64,000 nucleotides of DNA, taken from contig NZ_JAJUWT010000005.1 of NCBI RefSeq assembly GCF_021390395.1, positions 62,001 to 126,000 on the forward strand, read 5' to 3'. This document shows, piece after piece, positions 8,743 to 15,919 of this stretch. Each line of letters starts with the position of its first letter. Position 1 is the first letter of the stretch. The translations under genes were made by a program, and so were the position numbers. The notes under the pieces are model-generated. The model saw nothing but the letters and a program-made list of their open reading frames with translations, was not told the origin of the DNA and did no database searches. This stretch comes from Saccharothrix sp. S26. GTDB lineage: Bacteria > Actinomycetota > Actinomycetes > Mycobacteriales > Pseudonocardiaceae.

Positions 8743-9870
8743 TTGAACCACAACGACATTCCCGACACCCGGCTCACCTCCGGCGTCCTCGACCTGGTGG
8801 ACCGCCGGGCCGTGCTGCGCGTCGACGGCTACCTGCCCGGACCGCACGACGTCGCGGTCGCGCCGCACCTGGTGGCCGAGCACGGCCTGCGGCGCGGCGA
8901 CGAGGTGCACGGCCGGGTCGCGCCCGCGCCCCGCGGCGGCAAGGCGCCGTCGCTGGTCTCGGTCGAGGCCGTCAACGGCGCGCACCCGCGCCACTCCCCC
9001 ACCAGGCGGGGGTTCACCGACCTGGTGCCCACCCACCCGGACGAGCGGCTGCGGCTGGAGACCGAGCCGCACGAGCTGACCACGCGCGTGATCGACCTGC
9101 TGATGCCCCTGGGCAAAGGACAACGCGCGTTGGTCGTCGCACCGCCCAAGGCGGGCAAGACGACCGTGCTGCGGTCGATCGCGCACGGCATCGCCAAGAA
9201 CCACCCGGAGTGCCACCTGATGCTGGTCCTGGTCGGCGAACGCCCGGAGGAGGTCACCGACCTGGCGCGGGCCGTGCCGGCCGAGGTCCTCGCGGCCACG
9301 TTCGACCACCCGCCCCGCGACCACACCGCGCTCGCCGAGCTGGCCCTCGAACGGGCCAAGCGACTGGTCGAGCTGGGCCGCGACGTGGTGGTGCTGCTGG
9401 ACTCCGCGACCCGGCTGGGCCGCGCCTACAACCTCGCCGCGCCGACCGGCGGGCGGACCCTGTCCGGTGGCGTGGACGCCGGCGCCCTCACCGCGCCCAA
9501 GCGGTTCCTGGGCGCGGCGCGCAACGTCGAGGGCGGTGGTTCGCTCACCGTCATCGCCACGGCGCTGGTCGACACCGGCTCCGCGGGCGACACGCTGCTG
9601 TTCGAGGAGTACAAGGGCACCGGCAACGCCGAGCTGCGGCTGGACCGCCGCAGCGCCGCACGGCGGGTCTTCCCCGCCGTGGACGTCCACCAGTCGAGCA
9701 CCCGCCGCGACGACCTCCTGCTCACGCCCGGCGAGGGCGTCGCCACCCGGCTGCTGCGCCGCGTCCTGGCGGGTCAGGAGGACGCGATCGACGTGCTGCT
9801 CGACGGCCTGCGCAAGACCGGTGACAACGCCGAGTTCCTCGCCCGCCTCACCGCGACCACCCCTCGTTGA
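8743..9870 (+). CDS. short Rho-like transcription termination factor paralogue
   Basis: A 375-residue RecA-type ATPase clearly homologous to Rho: Walker A APPKAGKTT at about 133-141, GERPEEVTD with the catalytic Glu, Walker B VVVLLDSATRLGRAYN, then PKRFLGAARNVEGGGSLT. Start TTG 8743 is chosen for AGGGAG at 8731-8736; upstream in-frame codons (from 8569) are not protein-like. It lacks the long N-terminal extension of actinobacterial Rho. Against E. coli Rho recalled from memory, the RNA-binding DGFGFLR becomes DRRAVLR, losing both Phe residues, and the R-loop TGSKMDE becomes TGSAGDT, losing the key Lys. The Arg region STRRDD is kept. It may be a specialised ATPase rather than the housekeeping terminator. 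Confidence 0.88.
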   Translation: MNHNDIPDTRLTSGVLDLVDRRAVLRVDGYLPGPHDVAVAPHLVAEHGLRRGDEVHGRVAPAPRGGKAPSLVSVEAVNGAHPRHSPTRRGFTDLVPTHPDERLRLETEPHELTTRVIDLLMPLGKGQRALVVAPPKAGKTTVLRSIAHGIAKNHPECHLMLVLVGERPEEVTDLARAVPAEVLAATFDHPPRDHTALAELALERAKRLVELGRDVVVLLDSATRLGRAYNLAAPTGGRTLSGGVDAGALTAPKRFLGAARNVEGGGSLTVIATALVDTGSAGDTLLFEEYKGTGNAELRLDRRSAARRVFPAVDVHQSSTRRDDLLLTPGEGVATRLLRRVLAGQEDAIDVLLDGLRKTGDNAEFLARLTATTPR

Positions 9871-9903
9871 CCCCGGTGTGGACTGTCGCGTCGGGACGGT
9901 CGG

Positions 9904-10485
9904 TCAGGTGAGCCGGACCGCGTCGGTGACGAACGCGCCGACCGGCGAGGTGCCGCCCCGGAGGGTCACGGCGACGTCCAGCCTGGTGTAGTACGGGACG
10001 CCGAACATCAGGGGGCCGGGTGTCGTGCTGGAGCACGACGGGGTGGTCCGGCCGGACGAGCACGACTTGTGCGAGACCTCCGTGCCGGGCAGGTACGGGT
10101 TGTACTCGCCCTGGAAGACGCGCACGTCCATCAGGACGAACTCGATGTCCGGCGCGGGCAGGCTCGGGTTCGCCAGGCTGCGGCAGTCGAGCGACCAGGT
10201 GCCGGTGGCCGTCCGGTCGGCGCCGATCTGCGGCCAGACCACGCTCACGTAGCAGAACGACTCCGGCGGGGTCGCCGCCGCCCGGATCACCACTTCGCCG
10301 ACCGTGACCCGGTGGCCCAGGTCGACCACGCCCGGGTCGGCGACGAAGCCGCCGGCCGCGATGCGGGTCGGTCGGTCGGGCCCTGGTGACGCGGCAGCCG
10401 GAGCCGCCGCCAGTGCCGCTGCCACGGCCAGTGCCGCGGCCACGGCGACCGGGCGTCGGAGCGGGCGAAATCGCCAGCGGTGCAT
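9904..10485 (-). CDS. secreted protein of unknown function
   Basis: 193 residues with a clear Sec signal peptide: a basic MHRWRFRPLRRP start followed by an Ala/Val-rich hydrophobic core and cleavage near AAAPAAA-SPG. The mature part is about 155 residues, beta-rich in appearance, with four Cys residues (FCYVS, LDCRS, KSCSS, PSCSS), suggesting two disulfides. ATG 10485 follows GAAAGGGG on the minus strand; longer in-frame starts are less likely. It converges on the rho-like gene with 33 bases between the stops. No family was recognised. Confidence 0.75.
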   Translation of the reverse strand: MHRWRFRPLRRPVAVAAALAVAAALAAAPAAASPGPDRPTRIAAGGFVADPGVVDLGHRVTVGEVVIRAAATPPESFCYVSVVWPQIGADRTATGTWSLDCRSLANPSLPAPDIEFVLMDVRVFQGEYNPYLPGTEVSHKSCSSGRTTPSCSSTTPGPLMFGVPYYTRLDVAVTLRGGTSPVGAFVTDAVRLT

Positions 10486-10565
10486 CGTGTCCCCTTTCTC
10501 GTGAGGCGGTGACAACCCGAAGTCTCGACAGCCGCTCTGGACGGGGACTGGACTCGGAGTGGACG

Positions 10566-10581
10566 CTGTGCACGTTCACAG
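10566..10581. promoter_or_regulatory. inverted repeat upstream of the galactanase gene
   Basis: CTGTG-CACGTT-CACAG, five-base arms with a six-base spacer, lies 40 bp before the GH53 start. It is a possible operator. It does not match the TGTTTGCGCAAACA palindrome of the ABC operon, so GH53 may be controlled by a different regulator. Confidence 0.3.
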
Positions 10582-10621
10582 TCCTCCGCCGCCGCACCGA
10601 CCGTCGATCAAAGGAGATCGG

Positions 10622-11731
10622 ATGTCCGGATCCCACCGGGCGGCCCGGGCCGTCCTGGCCCTGGCGACCGCCGTGCTGCCGCTCACCGCGCTCACCCCGA
10701 CCGTGTCCGCGGCCGGCACGCTGACCATGCTCGGAGCCGACGTCTCGACCGCGCAGCGCGCGCTGGACCTCGGGGCGAAGTACTACGACGCGGCCGGTGT
10801 CGCCCGCGACCCGCTCGACATCCTCAAGGGCGCGGGCGTCAACTACATCCGGCTGCGGGTCTGGCACAACCCCAGGAGCGGCTACAACAACAAGGCGAAG
10901 GTGCTGGCCTACGCCAAGGCCGTGAAGGCCAGGGGCCTCAAGCTGCTGGTCGACTTCCACTACTCCGACACGTGGGCCGACCCGGGCAAGCAGTACAAGC
11001 CCGCCGCCTGGGCCGACCACGGCATCGGCCAGTTGCAGACCGACGTCTACAACCACACCTTCGACGTGTGCACCAGCCTGAAGGCCCAGGGCACCACGCC
11101 TGACAGCGTGCAGATCGGCAACGAGATCAACGTCGGCATGCTGTGGAACGACGGCAAGGTCGTGAACAACGACTTCACCAACCTCAGCCTGCTGCTCAAG
11201 GCCGGCTACAACGCCACCAAGGCGTGCAACGGCGGCACCCAGGTCATGGTCCACACGGCGAACGCCGACAGCCTCGACCACGCCCGCTGGTTCTACGACG
11301 GCATCAGGTCCAAGGGCGTCGCCTGGGACATCACCGCCCTGTCGTACTACTGCATGTGGCACGGCACGCTGGCCAACCTCTACAACGTGATCTCCGACGT
11401 GCGCACGCGGTACGGCAAGAACGTCGTGCTCGCCGAGACGGCCTACCCGTTCACCAACGGCAACGCCGACAGCACGGGCAACTCCATCACCACCGGGTGC
11501 GACGGCTACCCGCTGACGTGGACGGGCCAGGCCACCAACTTCGCCCACGTGCAGAACACCGCGCGCAACGCCGGGGCCATCGGCGTCTTCTACTGGGAGC
11601 CGACCTGGTACGCCGTCCCCGGCAACGGCTGGGACCCCGCCGACATCGACCACAGCGGCAACGGCTGGGACAACATGGCGGTCTTCAACTGGTCCGGCCG
11701 GGTCAACCCCGAGGTCCGCTGGACGCCGTGA
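10622..11731 (+). CDS. secreted endo-beta-1,4-galactanase, GH53
   Basis: 369 residues with a signal peptide (SHRAARAVLALATAVLPL, cleavage near SAAG). The catalytic domain is GH53: it opens with MLGADVSTAQRALDLGAKYYD, has the acid/base Glu in QIGNEINVGMLW (about Glu168) and the nucleophile in VLAETAYPF (about Glu272), and the closing FYWEPTWY. The enzyme cuts beta-1,4-galactan or arabinogalactan outside the cell to galacto-oligosaccharides. These fit import by the ABC system at 2.3-5.5 kb and cleavage by the GH35 enzyme. ATG 10622 has AGGAG at 10612. No carbohydrate-binding module follows the catalytic domain. Confidence 0.95.
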   Translation: MSGSHRAARAVLALATAVLPLTALTPTVSAAGTLTMLGADVSTAQRALDLGAKYYDAAGVARDPLDILKGAGVNYIRLRVWHNPRSGYNNKAKVLAYAKAVKARGLKLLVDFHYSDTWADPGKQYKPAAWADHGIGQLQTDVYNHTFDVCTSLKAQGTTPDSVQIGNEINVGMLWNDGKVVNNDFTNLSLLLKAGYNATKACNGGTQVMVHTANADSLDHARWFYDGIRSKGVAWDITALSYYCMWHGTLANLYNVISDVRTRYGKNVVLAETAYPFTNGNADSTGNSITTGCDGYPLTWTGQATNFAHVQNTARNAGAIGVFYWEPTWYAVPGNGWDPADIDHSGNGWDNMAVFNWSGRVNPEVRWTP

Positions 11732-11741
11732 CGCGACCCGT

Positions 11742-11771
11742 GGGCGGGGCCACCACCCGGCGGTCCCGCCC
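11742..11771 (+). terminator. terminator hairpin after GH53
   Basis: A ten-base stem (GGGCGGGGCC with GGTCCCGCCC, one G-T pair) with a ten-base loop lies ten bases after the GH53 stop and just before the convergent kinase gene. It has no T run, as is common in high-GC actinomycetes. Confidence 0.6.
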
Positions 11772-11780
11772 GAGCACCGC

Positions 11781-12425
11781 TCACCGCCGCCACTCCACCA
11801 CCGGCCCACCGCCGCCCACCGGTCCGGCGTCCGCGAGGTCCGCGCCCAGCAGGCCCCGGTCGACCAGGGCCGTGACCACGGCCCGGTAGGTCGCCCGCGC
11901 GCCCAGCTCGGCCTGCTCGACGGTCGCCTCCGGGATCTGCGCCGAGCAGTCCACGACCAGGTCGAACGGGCGGCGGTCGGTGAACAGGTCGAACCCCCAG
12001 TTGGCCAGGAACACCGCGCGGCTCTTCGCGTCCTTGGCGTCCAGGATCGAGGCGCATTCCTCGGAGGTCTTCGGCGCACCCCGCTGCACGTACGAGACGT
12101 GGCACTTGCGCAGGCGGCTGGCGCGGTCGGACTCCAGCCAGATCCGGATCGCCGGCTCGTCGGAGTACCAGGGCAGGCCCCACGAGTCGAACACCCCCGC
12201 GTCGCGCTCGCGCAGGGCGCTGCGCACCGCCGCGTCGACCGCACGTTCCACCGACAATTCCGTGCGCTTCTCGTCGAGTTGCGGCGTCCATTCCGCGCCC
12301 GCGTCGGACAGGTGTTCGGCCAGTATCCGGGACGCGCTCAGGAACGGCAGGCCCAGGCCGGCCGCCAAACGGCGGCACAGGGTCGTCTTCCCGGCTGCGG
12401 TCAAGCCGGACACGATAATCCTCAC
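11781..12425 (-). CDS. cytidylate-kinase-like P-loop protein
   Basis: 214 residues. The N-terminus MRIIVSGLTAAGKTTLCRRL is a Walker A motif (GLTAAGKTT). The rest resembles CMP/dCMP and shikimate-type kinases: VFDSWGLPWYSD, DAKDAKSRAVFLANWGFD and FDLVVDCS, the last two typical of the cytidylate-kinase-like group with its lid arginines. Start GTG 12425 follows GTGGGG; the frame is open further upstream but not protein-like. It is divergent from the Nudix/radical SAM pair across about 270 bp. The substrate is probably a nucleoside monophosphate or a modified nucleotide, which cannot be fixed from sequence. A housekeeping cmk is expected elsewhere. Confidence 0.75.
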   Translation of the reverse strand: MRIIVSGLTAAGKTTLCRRLAAGLGLPFLSASRILAEHLSDAGAEWTPQLDEKRTELSVERAVDAAVRSALRERDAGVFDSWGLPWYSDEPAIRIWLESDRASRLRKCHVSYVQRGAPKTSEECASILDAKDAKSRAVFLANWGFDLFTDRRPFDLVVDCSAQIPEATVEQAELGARATYRAVVTALVDRGLLGADLADAGPVGGGGPVVEWRR

Positions 12426-12696
12426 GACCAACCCCACAGGTGTTCGGCGACTATTCCGGTCCGAATGGCCGACGGTACCCGAACCGACCCGCCACCCAGG
12501 TCCGGCGATCCATTCGGCAGCAACCGATCGCCCCACCGGTCCGAGTCGTCCGCAATATTGCGGGCGATTGCGCCACAACATTTCGGAACGGCGTAGTGGG
12601 TTCACTCGAAGATGTGGTTCACTGGCACTTCCGCCGTTGCCGACCGCGCTGACCCGCTAACCTCTGCCGCCGAGGGGACGACCGGGAGGGTATTCC

Positions 12697-13107
12697 ATGC
12701 AAGAGGTGCAACTGGCCGGATGCGTGATCACCGACGACCGCGGCCGCGTGCTGCTGCTCCACCGGAACACACCTGACCTGCAACAATGGGAAATACCTGG
12801 TGGCAAGCTCGATCCCGGCGAGGATCCCCGGACCACCGCGGTCCGAGAACTGCGGGAAGAGATGGGCGTCGAAGTCACCGTCGACCGGAATCTCGGTACG
12901 CGCACGTTCGTCGAAAACGGGCGCACGATGGTCTACACGTGGTTCCTCGCCCAGATCACGGCCGGCGAACCGCGCGTGCTCGAGCACCACATCCACGACA
13001 ACTGCGGCTACCACGACGTGGACGAACTCGCCGCGATGCCGGAAGAGCTGTCGCCGAACACCCGGAACTTCCTGCACGAGATAAGCCAGGGCAACATCCG
13101 CTTCTGA
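12697..13107 (+). CDS. Nudix hydrolase
   Basis: 136 residues with a full Nudix box: GGKLDPGEDPRTTAVRELRE followed by EMGV, at about residues 34-57, carrying the metal-binding REx2EE pattern. The family hydrolyses nucleoside diphosphates linked to another moiety. The size and the WEIPGGKLD strand resemble MutT and CTP/dCTP-type pyrophosphatases. ATG 12697 is preceded by GGGAGG. The gene is followed after 15 bases by the radical SAM gene, so the two form an operon. The context of kinase-like and deoxyribosyltransferase-like genes suggests a nucleotide substrate. Confidence 0.9.
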   Translation: MQEVQLAGCVITDDRGRVLLLHRNTPDLQQWEIPGGKLDPGEDPRTTAVRELREEMGVEVTVDRNLGTRTFVENGRTMVYTWFLAQITAGEPRVLEHHIHDNCGYHDVDELAAMPEELSPNTRNFLHEISQGNIRF

Positions 13108-13122
13108 CCCGGCGAGGATTCC

Positions 13123-14481
13123 ATGCGGATAGTAGTGGACGAGCCTTCCACCCGCACCCGGCTGACCGAGTCGATCGCCGCGGACACGCGCGCCGACTAC
13201 GTCTACTCCTACCCGCCCCGGCAGGCTTACCGGCCGTTCGACGAACCGACCGCGGCGGCCGTACCGGACCTGATCGCCCGTTCGCTGCGCCGGTTCACCG
13301 ATCTGAACCTGTACGTGCACGTGCCGTTCTGCCGCCAGATCTGCCGGTTCTGCAACCTCTACGCCGTCGCGGACCCGAACGCCGACCTGGACGGCTACGT
13401 CGACGCGGTGCTGGCCGAGGCCGCGGGCCTGGCCGGGCTGACCGACCGCAAGGACGTCACGACCCTCTACGTCGGCGGCGGCACCCCGTCCATCATGGCG
13501 CCCGCCCAACTGGAACGACTCCTCCGATCCCTGCTGGACCGGTTCTCGACCGACCCGGACCGGCCGCCGCCGGAGACCGCCCTGGAGGTGGACCCGGCGA
13601 CGGTCGACGCGGCCGGGCTGCGCGACCTGCGCGCGGTCGGGTTCACCCGGATCAACCTCGGCTACCAGTCGATGGTCGACGGTGAGGTGCGCGGCCTGGG
13701 CAGGCGACGGCCCGCGAGCGCCGGGCTGTCGTTGCTGGAGCAGGCGCTGGCCGTGGGCTTCACCGACGTGTGCGTGGACCTGATCTACGGGTTGGCCGGG
13801 CAGACCGACGAGGGGTGGCTGGACTCGCTGCGGCGGGTCGCCGCACTGGCCCCGCCGACGGTGTGCGCCTACCCGCTCACGCTCCGGCCGTTCACCGGCT
13901 ACCACAAGCTCGGCTACTCGTCCGTGGACGGCGCGACCCTGTACCGGCGCTACGAGACCGCGGACCACGTGCTGCGCGAGGCCGGGTACCGCCAGGAGAC
14001 GCACGTCCGGTGGGTCCGCGACGGCGGCGGGTACCGGCAGAAGGTGAACCACTGGGGGCTGCGCAACGTGCTGGGCCTGGGCGCGGGCGCGCGGAGCTAC
14101 CTGTGGGAGGCCGACCTGCGCAACGGCTACTCGGTCCGCTCGCGCGGCTCGGTGCTGCGGTCCTACGTGGACCGGATCGGCGCGGGCGGCACGGCGGTCA
14201 CCGACGGCTTCGTCATGTCCGACGACGAGCGGCAGCGCAAGGCGACCGCGCTCAACCTGATGGCGCTGGACCGCGGGTGGGCGCGCGAGGTGCTCGACTT
14301 CGACCCTGTGACGCGGTTCGCGGACGAGTTCGCGCTGTTCGCGGAGCTGGGGCTGGGCGAGGTCGGCCCGGACCGCGTGACGCTGACGCGCGAGGGCGTG
14401 AAGTACCGGGACCTGTTGTCCCAGGCCCTGTTCAGCCGCGAGGTGCGCGCACGGGTCAGGGAGTTCGGCTATGACGAGTAG
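13123..14481 (+). CDS. HemN/HemW-like radical SAM protein
   Basis: 452 residues. The [4Fe-4S] motif is CRQICRFC in LYVHVPFCRQICRFCNLYA (about residues 65-83), as in coproporphyrinogen III oxidase (HemN), HemW and class C radical SAM methylases. YVGGGTPSIM binds SAM, and a HemN C-terminal-like region is present (TALNLMALDRGW). HemN proper needs extra N-terminal residues; HemW is shorter and often solitary. Here the gene is paired with a Nudix gene and flanked by nucleotide kinases, which is unlike heme loci. A radical modification of a nucleotide or small molecule is possible. Its 3' end overlaps the convergent kinase gene by 26 bp. Confidence 0.85.
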   Translation: MRIVVDEPSTRTRLTESIAADTRADYVYSYPPRQAYRPFDEPTAAAVPDLIARSLRRFTDLNLYVHVPFCRQICRFCNLYAVADPNADLDGYVDAVLAEAAGLAGLTDRKDVTTLYVGGGTPSIMAPAQLERLLRSLLDRFSTDPDRPPPETALEVDPATVDAAGLRDLRAVGFTRINLGYQSMVDGEVRGLGRRRPASAGLSLLEQALAVGFTDVCVDLIYGLAGQTDEGWLDSLRRVAALAPPTVCAYPLTLRPFTGYHKLGYSSVDGATLYRRYETADHVLREAGYRQETHVRWVRDGGGYRQKVNHWGLRNVLGLGAGARSYLWEADLRNGYSVRSRGSVLRSYVDRIGAGGTAVTDGFVMSDDERQRKATALNLMALDRGWAREVLDFDPVTRFADEFALFAELGLGEVGPDRVTLTREGVKYRDLLSQALFSREVRARVREFGYDE

Positions 14482-15112
14482 GCGGGCCGAGCGCGGCCAC
14501 GGCCGCCACGGCGTCGGACAGGACGGCCCGCGGTGACCGGCCCGCGTCGATGGTGGTCACGCGCAGCGCGGGCGTCCCGGCCGACCGGCGTAAGGCGGCG
14601 CGGTGGGCTCGTTCCATGAAGGCCAGGCGCGCGTCGTCGCAGTACCCGTCGCGCGCCACGAGCCGTTCCCGCAGCACGCCCCGGGGCGCCACCAGGTGCA
14701 GGGTCAGGTCCGGGGTGGGGAGGTGGCGGAACACGCCGTCCAGCAGCTCCCGGGCGGCGGTCTCGCCGAGGTCCGCGCCGAGCACGACGTCCTGGTAGGC
14801 GTACTTGCTCAGGTACCCGCGATCGCTGACGACCGTGGCGCCAGCGGCGACCAGCGGTGCGACCGCGGAGGCGTGCACCTCGTAGAAGTCGCCCAGGAAC
14901 ACCAACGACTGCCCGATCCCGCTGGCGGCGATGAGGTGCGGGGTCTCGCGCACCGCGTCGGCCAGCGCCCGCCCGAACGACGCCGCGGAGAACTCCGGCG
15001 CCAGGTGCGCGCCGTACGCGTCGGCCAACGCGCGGGCGATCGTCGTCTTGCCGACGCCCTCGACGCCGTCGACGCAGATCCACCGGCCGCGCTCGGGGGA
15101 TTCACCGGCCAT
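14456..15112 (-). CDS. thymidylate-kinase-like protein
   Basis: 218 residues. WICVDGVEGVGKTTIARAL is the P-loop of dTMP kinases (about residues 11-29). VVSDRGYLSKYAYQD matches the DRY/DRx-S-YAYQ substrate loop of the family, and LTLHLVAPRGVLRERLVARD resembles the lid region. The SAASFGRAL segment replaces the usual EPGGT/TREPG sequence, so the acceptor nucleotide may differ from dTMP. ATG 15112 is preceded by GGAAGG. It is divergent from the deoxyribosyltransferase-like gene and convergent with the radical SAM gene. Probably a second, specialised nucleoside-monophosphate kinase. Confidence 0.8.
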   Translation of the reverse strand: MAGESPERGRWICVDGVEGVGKTTIARALADAYGAHLAPEFSAASFGRALADAVRETPHLIAASGIGQSLVFLGDFYEVHASAVAPLVAAGATVVSDRGYLSKYAYQDVVLGADLGETAARELLDGVFRHLPTPDLTLHLVAPRGVLRERLVARDGYCDDARLAFMERAHRAALRRSAGTPALRVTTIDAGRSPRAVLSDAVAAVAALGPPTRHSRTP

Positions 15113-15334
15113 GAACGGCCCACCTTCCGTGCGTGGAGTTGTGCCGGGCCGATCCCGGCGGGTGCCCGACGCGGTGGTGCGCCGACCGCGCGGGTTCCGG
15201 TGAGGTGGCAGCGCGAAGTGCCTGCCACCCGGGAGGTTACCGCGCTCGGACCGCGCCGGCGTGTCCGCGCCGGGCGGCGGGTGGGCCGTGCCATCGTGAT
15301 CGTCGGACGCCGTCCGGCGAGGGAGGAGTGACGC

Positions 15335-15907
15335 ATGCACAAGCCCGCGTTGTCCGCCGCACTCCAGGCGTTCGCGTCCATCGAGCTGAGGGACGCGGTC
15401 TACGTCGCGTGCGCCGTCAGCTCGGGCCGCCGCGAGCTGGACCTGATGCTGGCGGCGTCGCAGTTCGACCGCGCGGTGCTGCGGGCGCAGCTGGTCCACC
15501 GGTGGGTGCGGGACGTGCTGGAGCCCAACCGCGCCGACGCCCGTGCGGCCGCGACCCGGACGAGGGCGCGCTACCCCGGCCGCAGCGTGATCAACCCGTC
15601 GGAGTTCGACATCGACGGCCTGGACCAGCCGGGCTACGACGTGCTGTGCGAGCGGATCATCCGGGGGCACGTGACCCGGATCGTGCTGGCCGACGGGTGG
15701 GAGTTCAGCCGGGGCGCGCGGGTGGAGGCCGCGCTCGGCGCGGAGCTGGGGCTGGCGATGGAGGACGGCGCCGGGCGTCGGATGACCGAGCACGACGTGT
15801 GGGCCACGTGCGAGAAGTCCGAGGCCGCGCTCGTCGAGGCGGGGTTCCCGGAACACCGGGTGCGGGAGCTGCTGCCGCCCACGACCGGCGCGGCCGCGAC
15901 GCGCTGA
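15335..15907 (+). CDS. nucleoside 2-deoxyribosyltransferase-like protein
   Basis: 190 residues. The fold signs are a first strand DAVYVACAVSSGRREL, a later TRIVLADGWEFSRGARVEAA and GAELGLAMEDG. These parallel deoxyribosyltransferase/DUF4406 proteins, where an Asp-Gly after a hydrophobic strand and a following Glu (here in RVEAA) form the nucleoside site. Family members move or hydrolyse the base of deoxynucleosides; relatives hydrolyse CMP-type nucleotides in nucleoside antibiotic pathways. GGAGGAG with six-base spacing sets ATG 15335. It sits between the dTMP-kinase-like gene and the cyclase-NACHT gene. The fold assignment is by eye and the activity is unproven. Confidence 0.6.
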   Translation: MHKPALSAALQAFASIELRDAVYVACAVSSGRRELDLMLAASQFDRAVLRAQLVHRWVRDVLEPNRADARAAATRTRARYPGRSVINPSEFDIDGLDQPGYDVLCERIIRGHVTRIVLADGWEFSRGARVEAALGAELGLAMEDGAGRRMTEHDVWATCEKSEAALVEAGFPEHRVRELLPPTTGAAATR

Positions 15908-15919
15908 CCCCGCGCCGCG

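Noticed and set aside
13123-14481. Coproporphyrinogen III oxidase or HemW housekeeping function
   Set aside because: The gene sits among nucleotide enzymes with no heme or heat-shock genes near. Only the HemN-like radical SAM family was called.
14456-15856. A 466-residue reading of the dTMP-kinase-like gene with a long N-terminus
   Set aside because: The extra 248 codons run antisense to the deoxyribosyltransferase-like gene and are low complexity; the P-loop starts 11 residues after ATG 15112.
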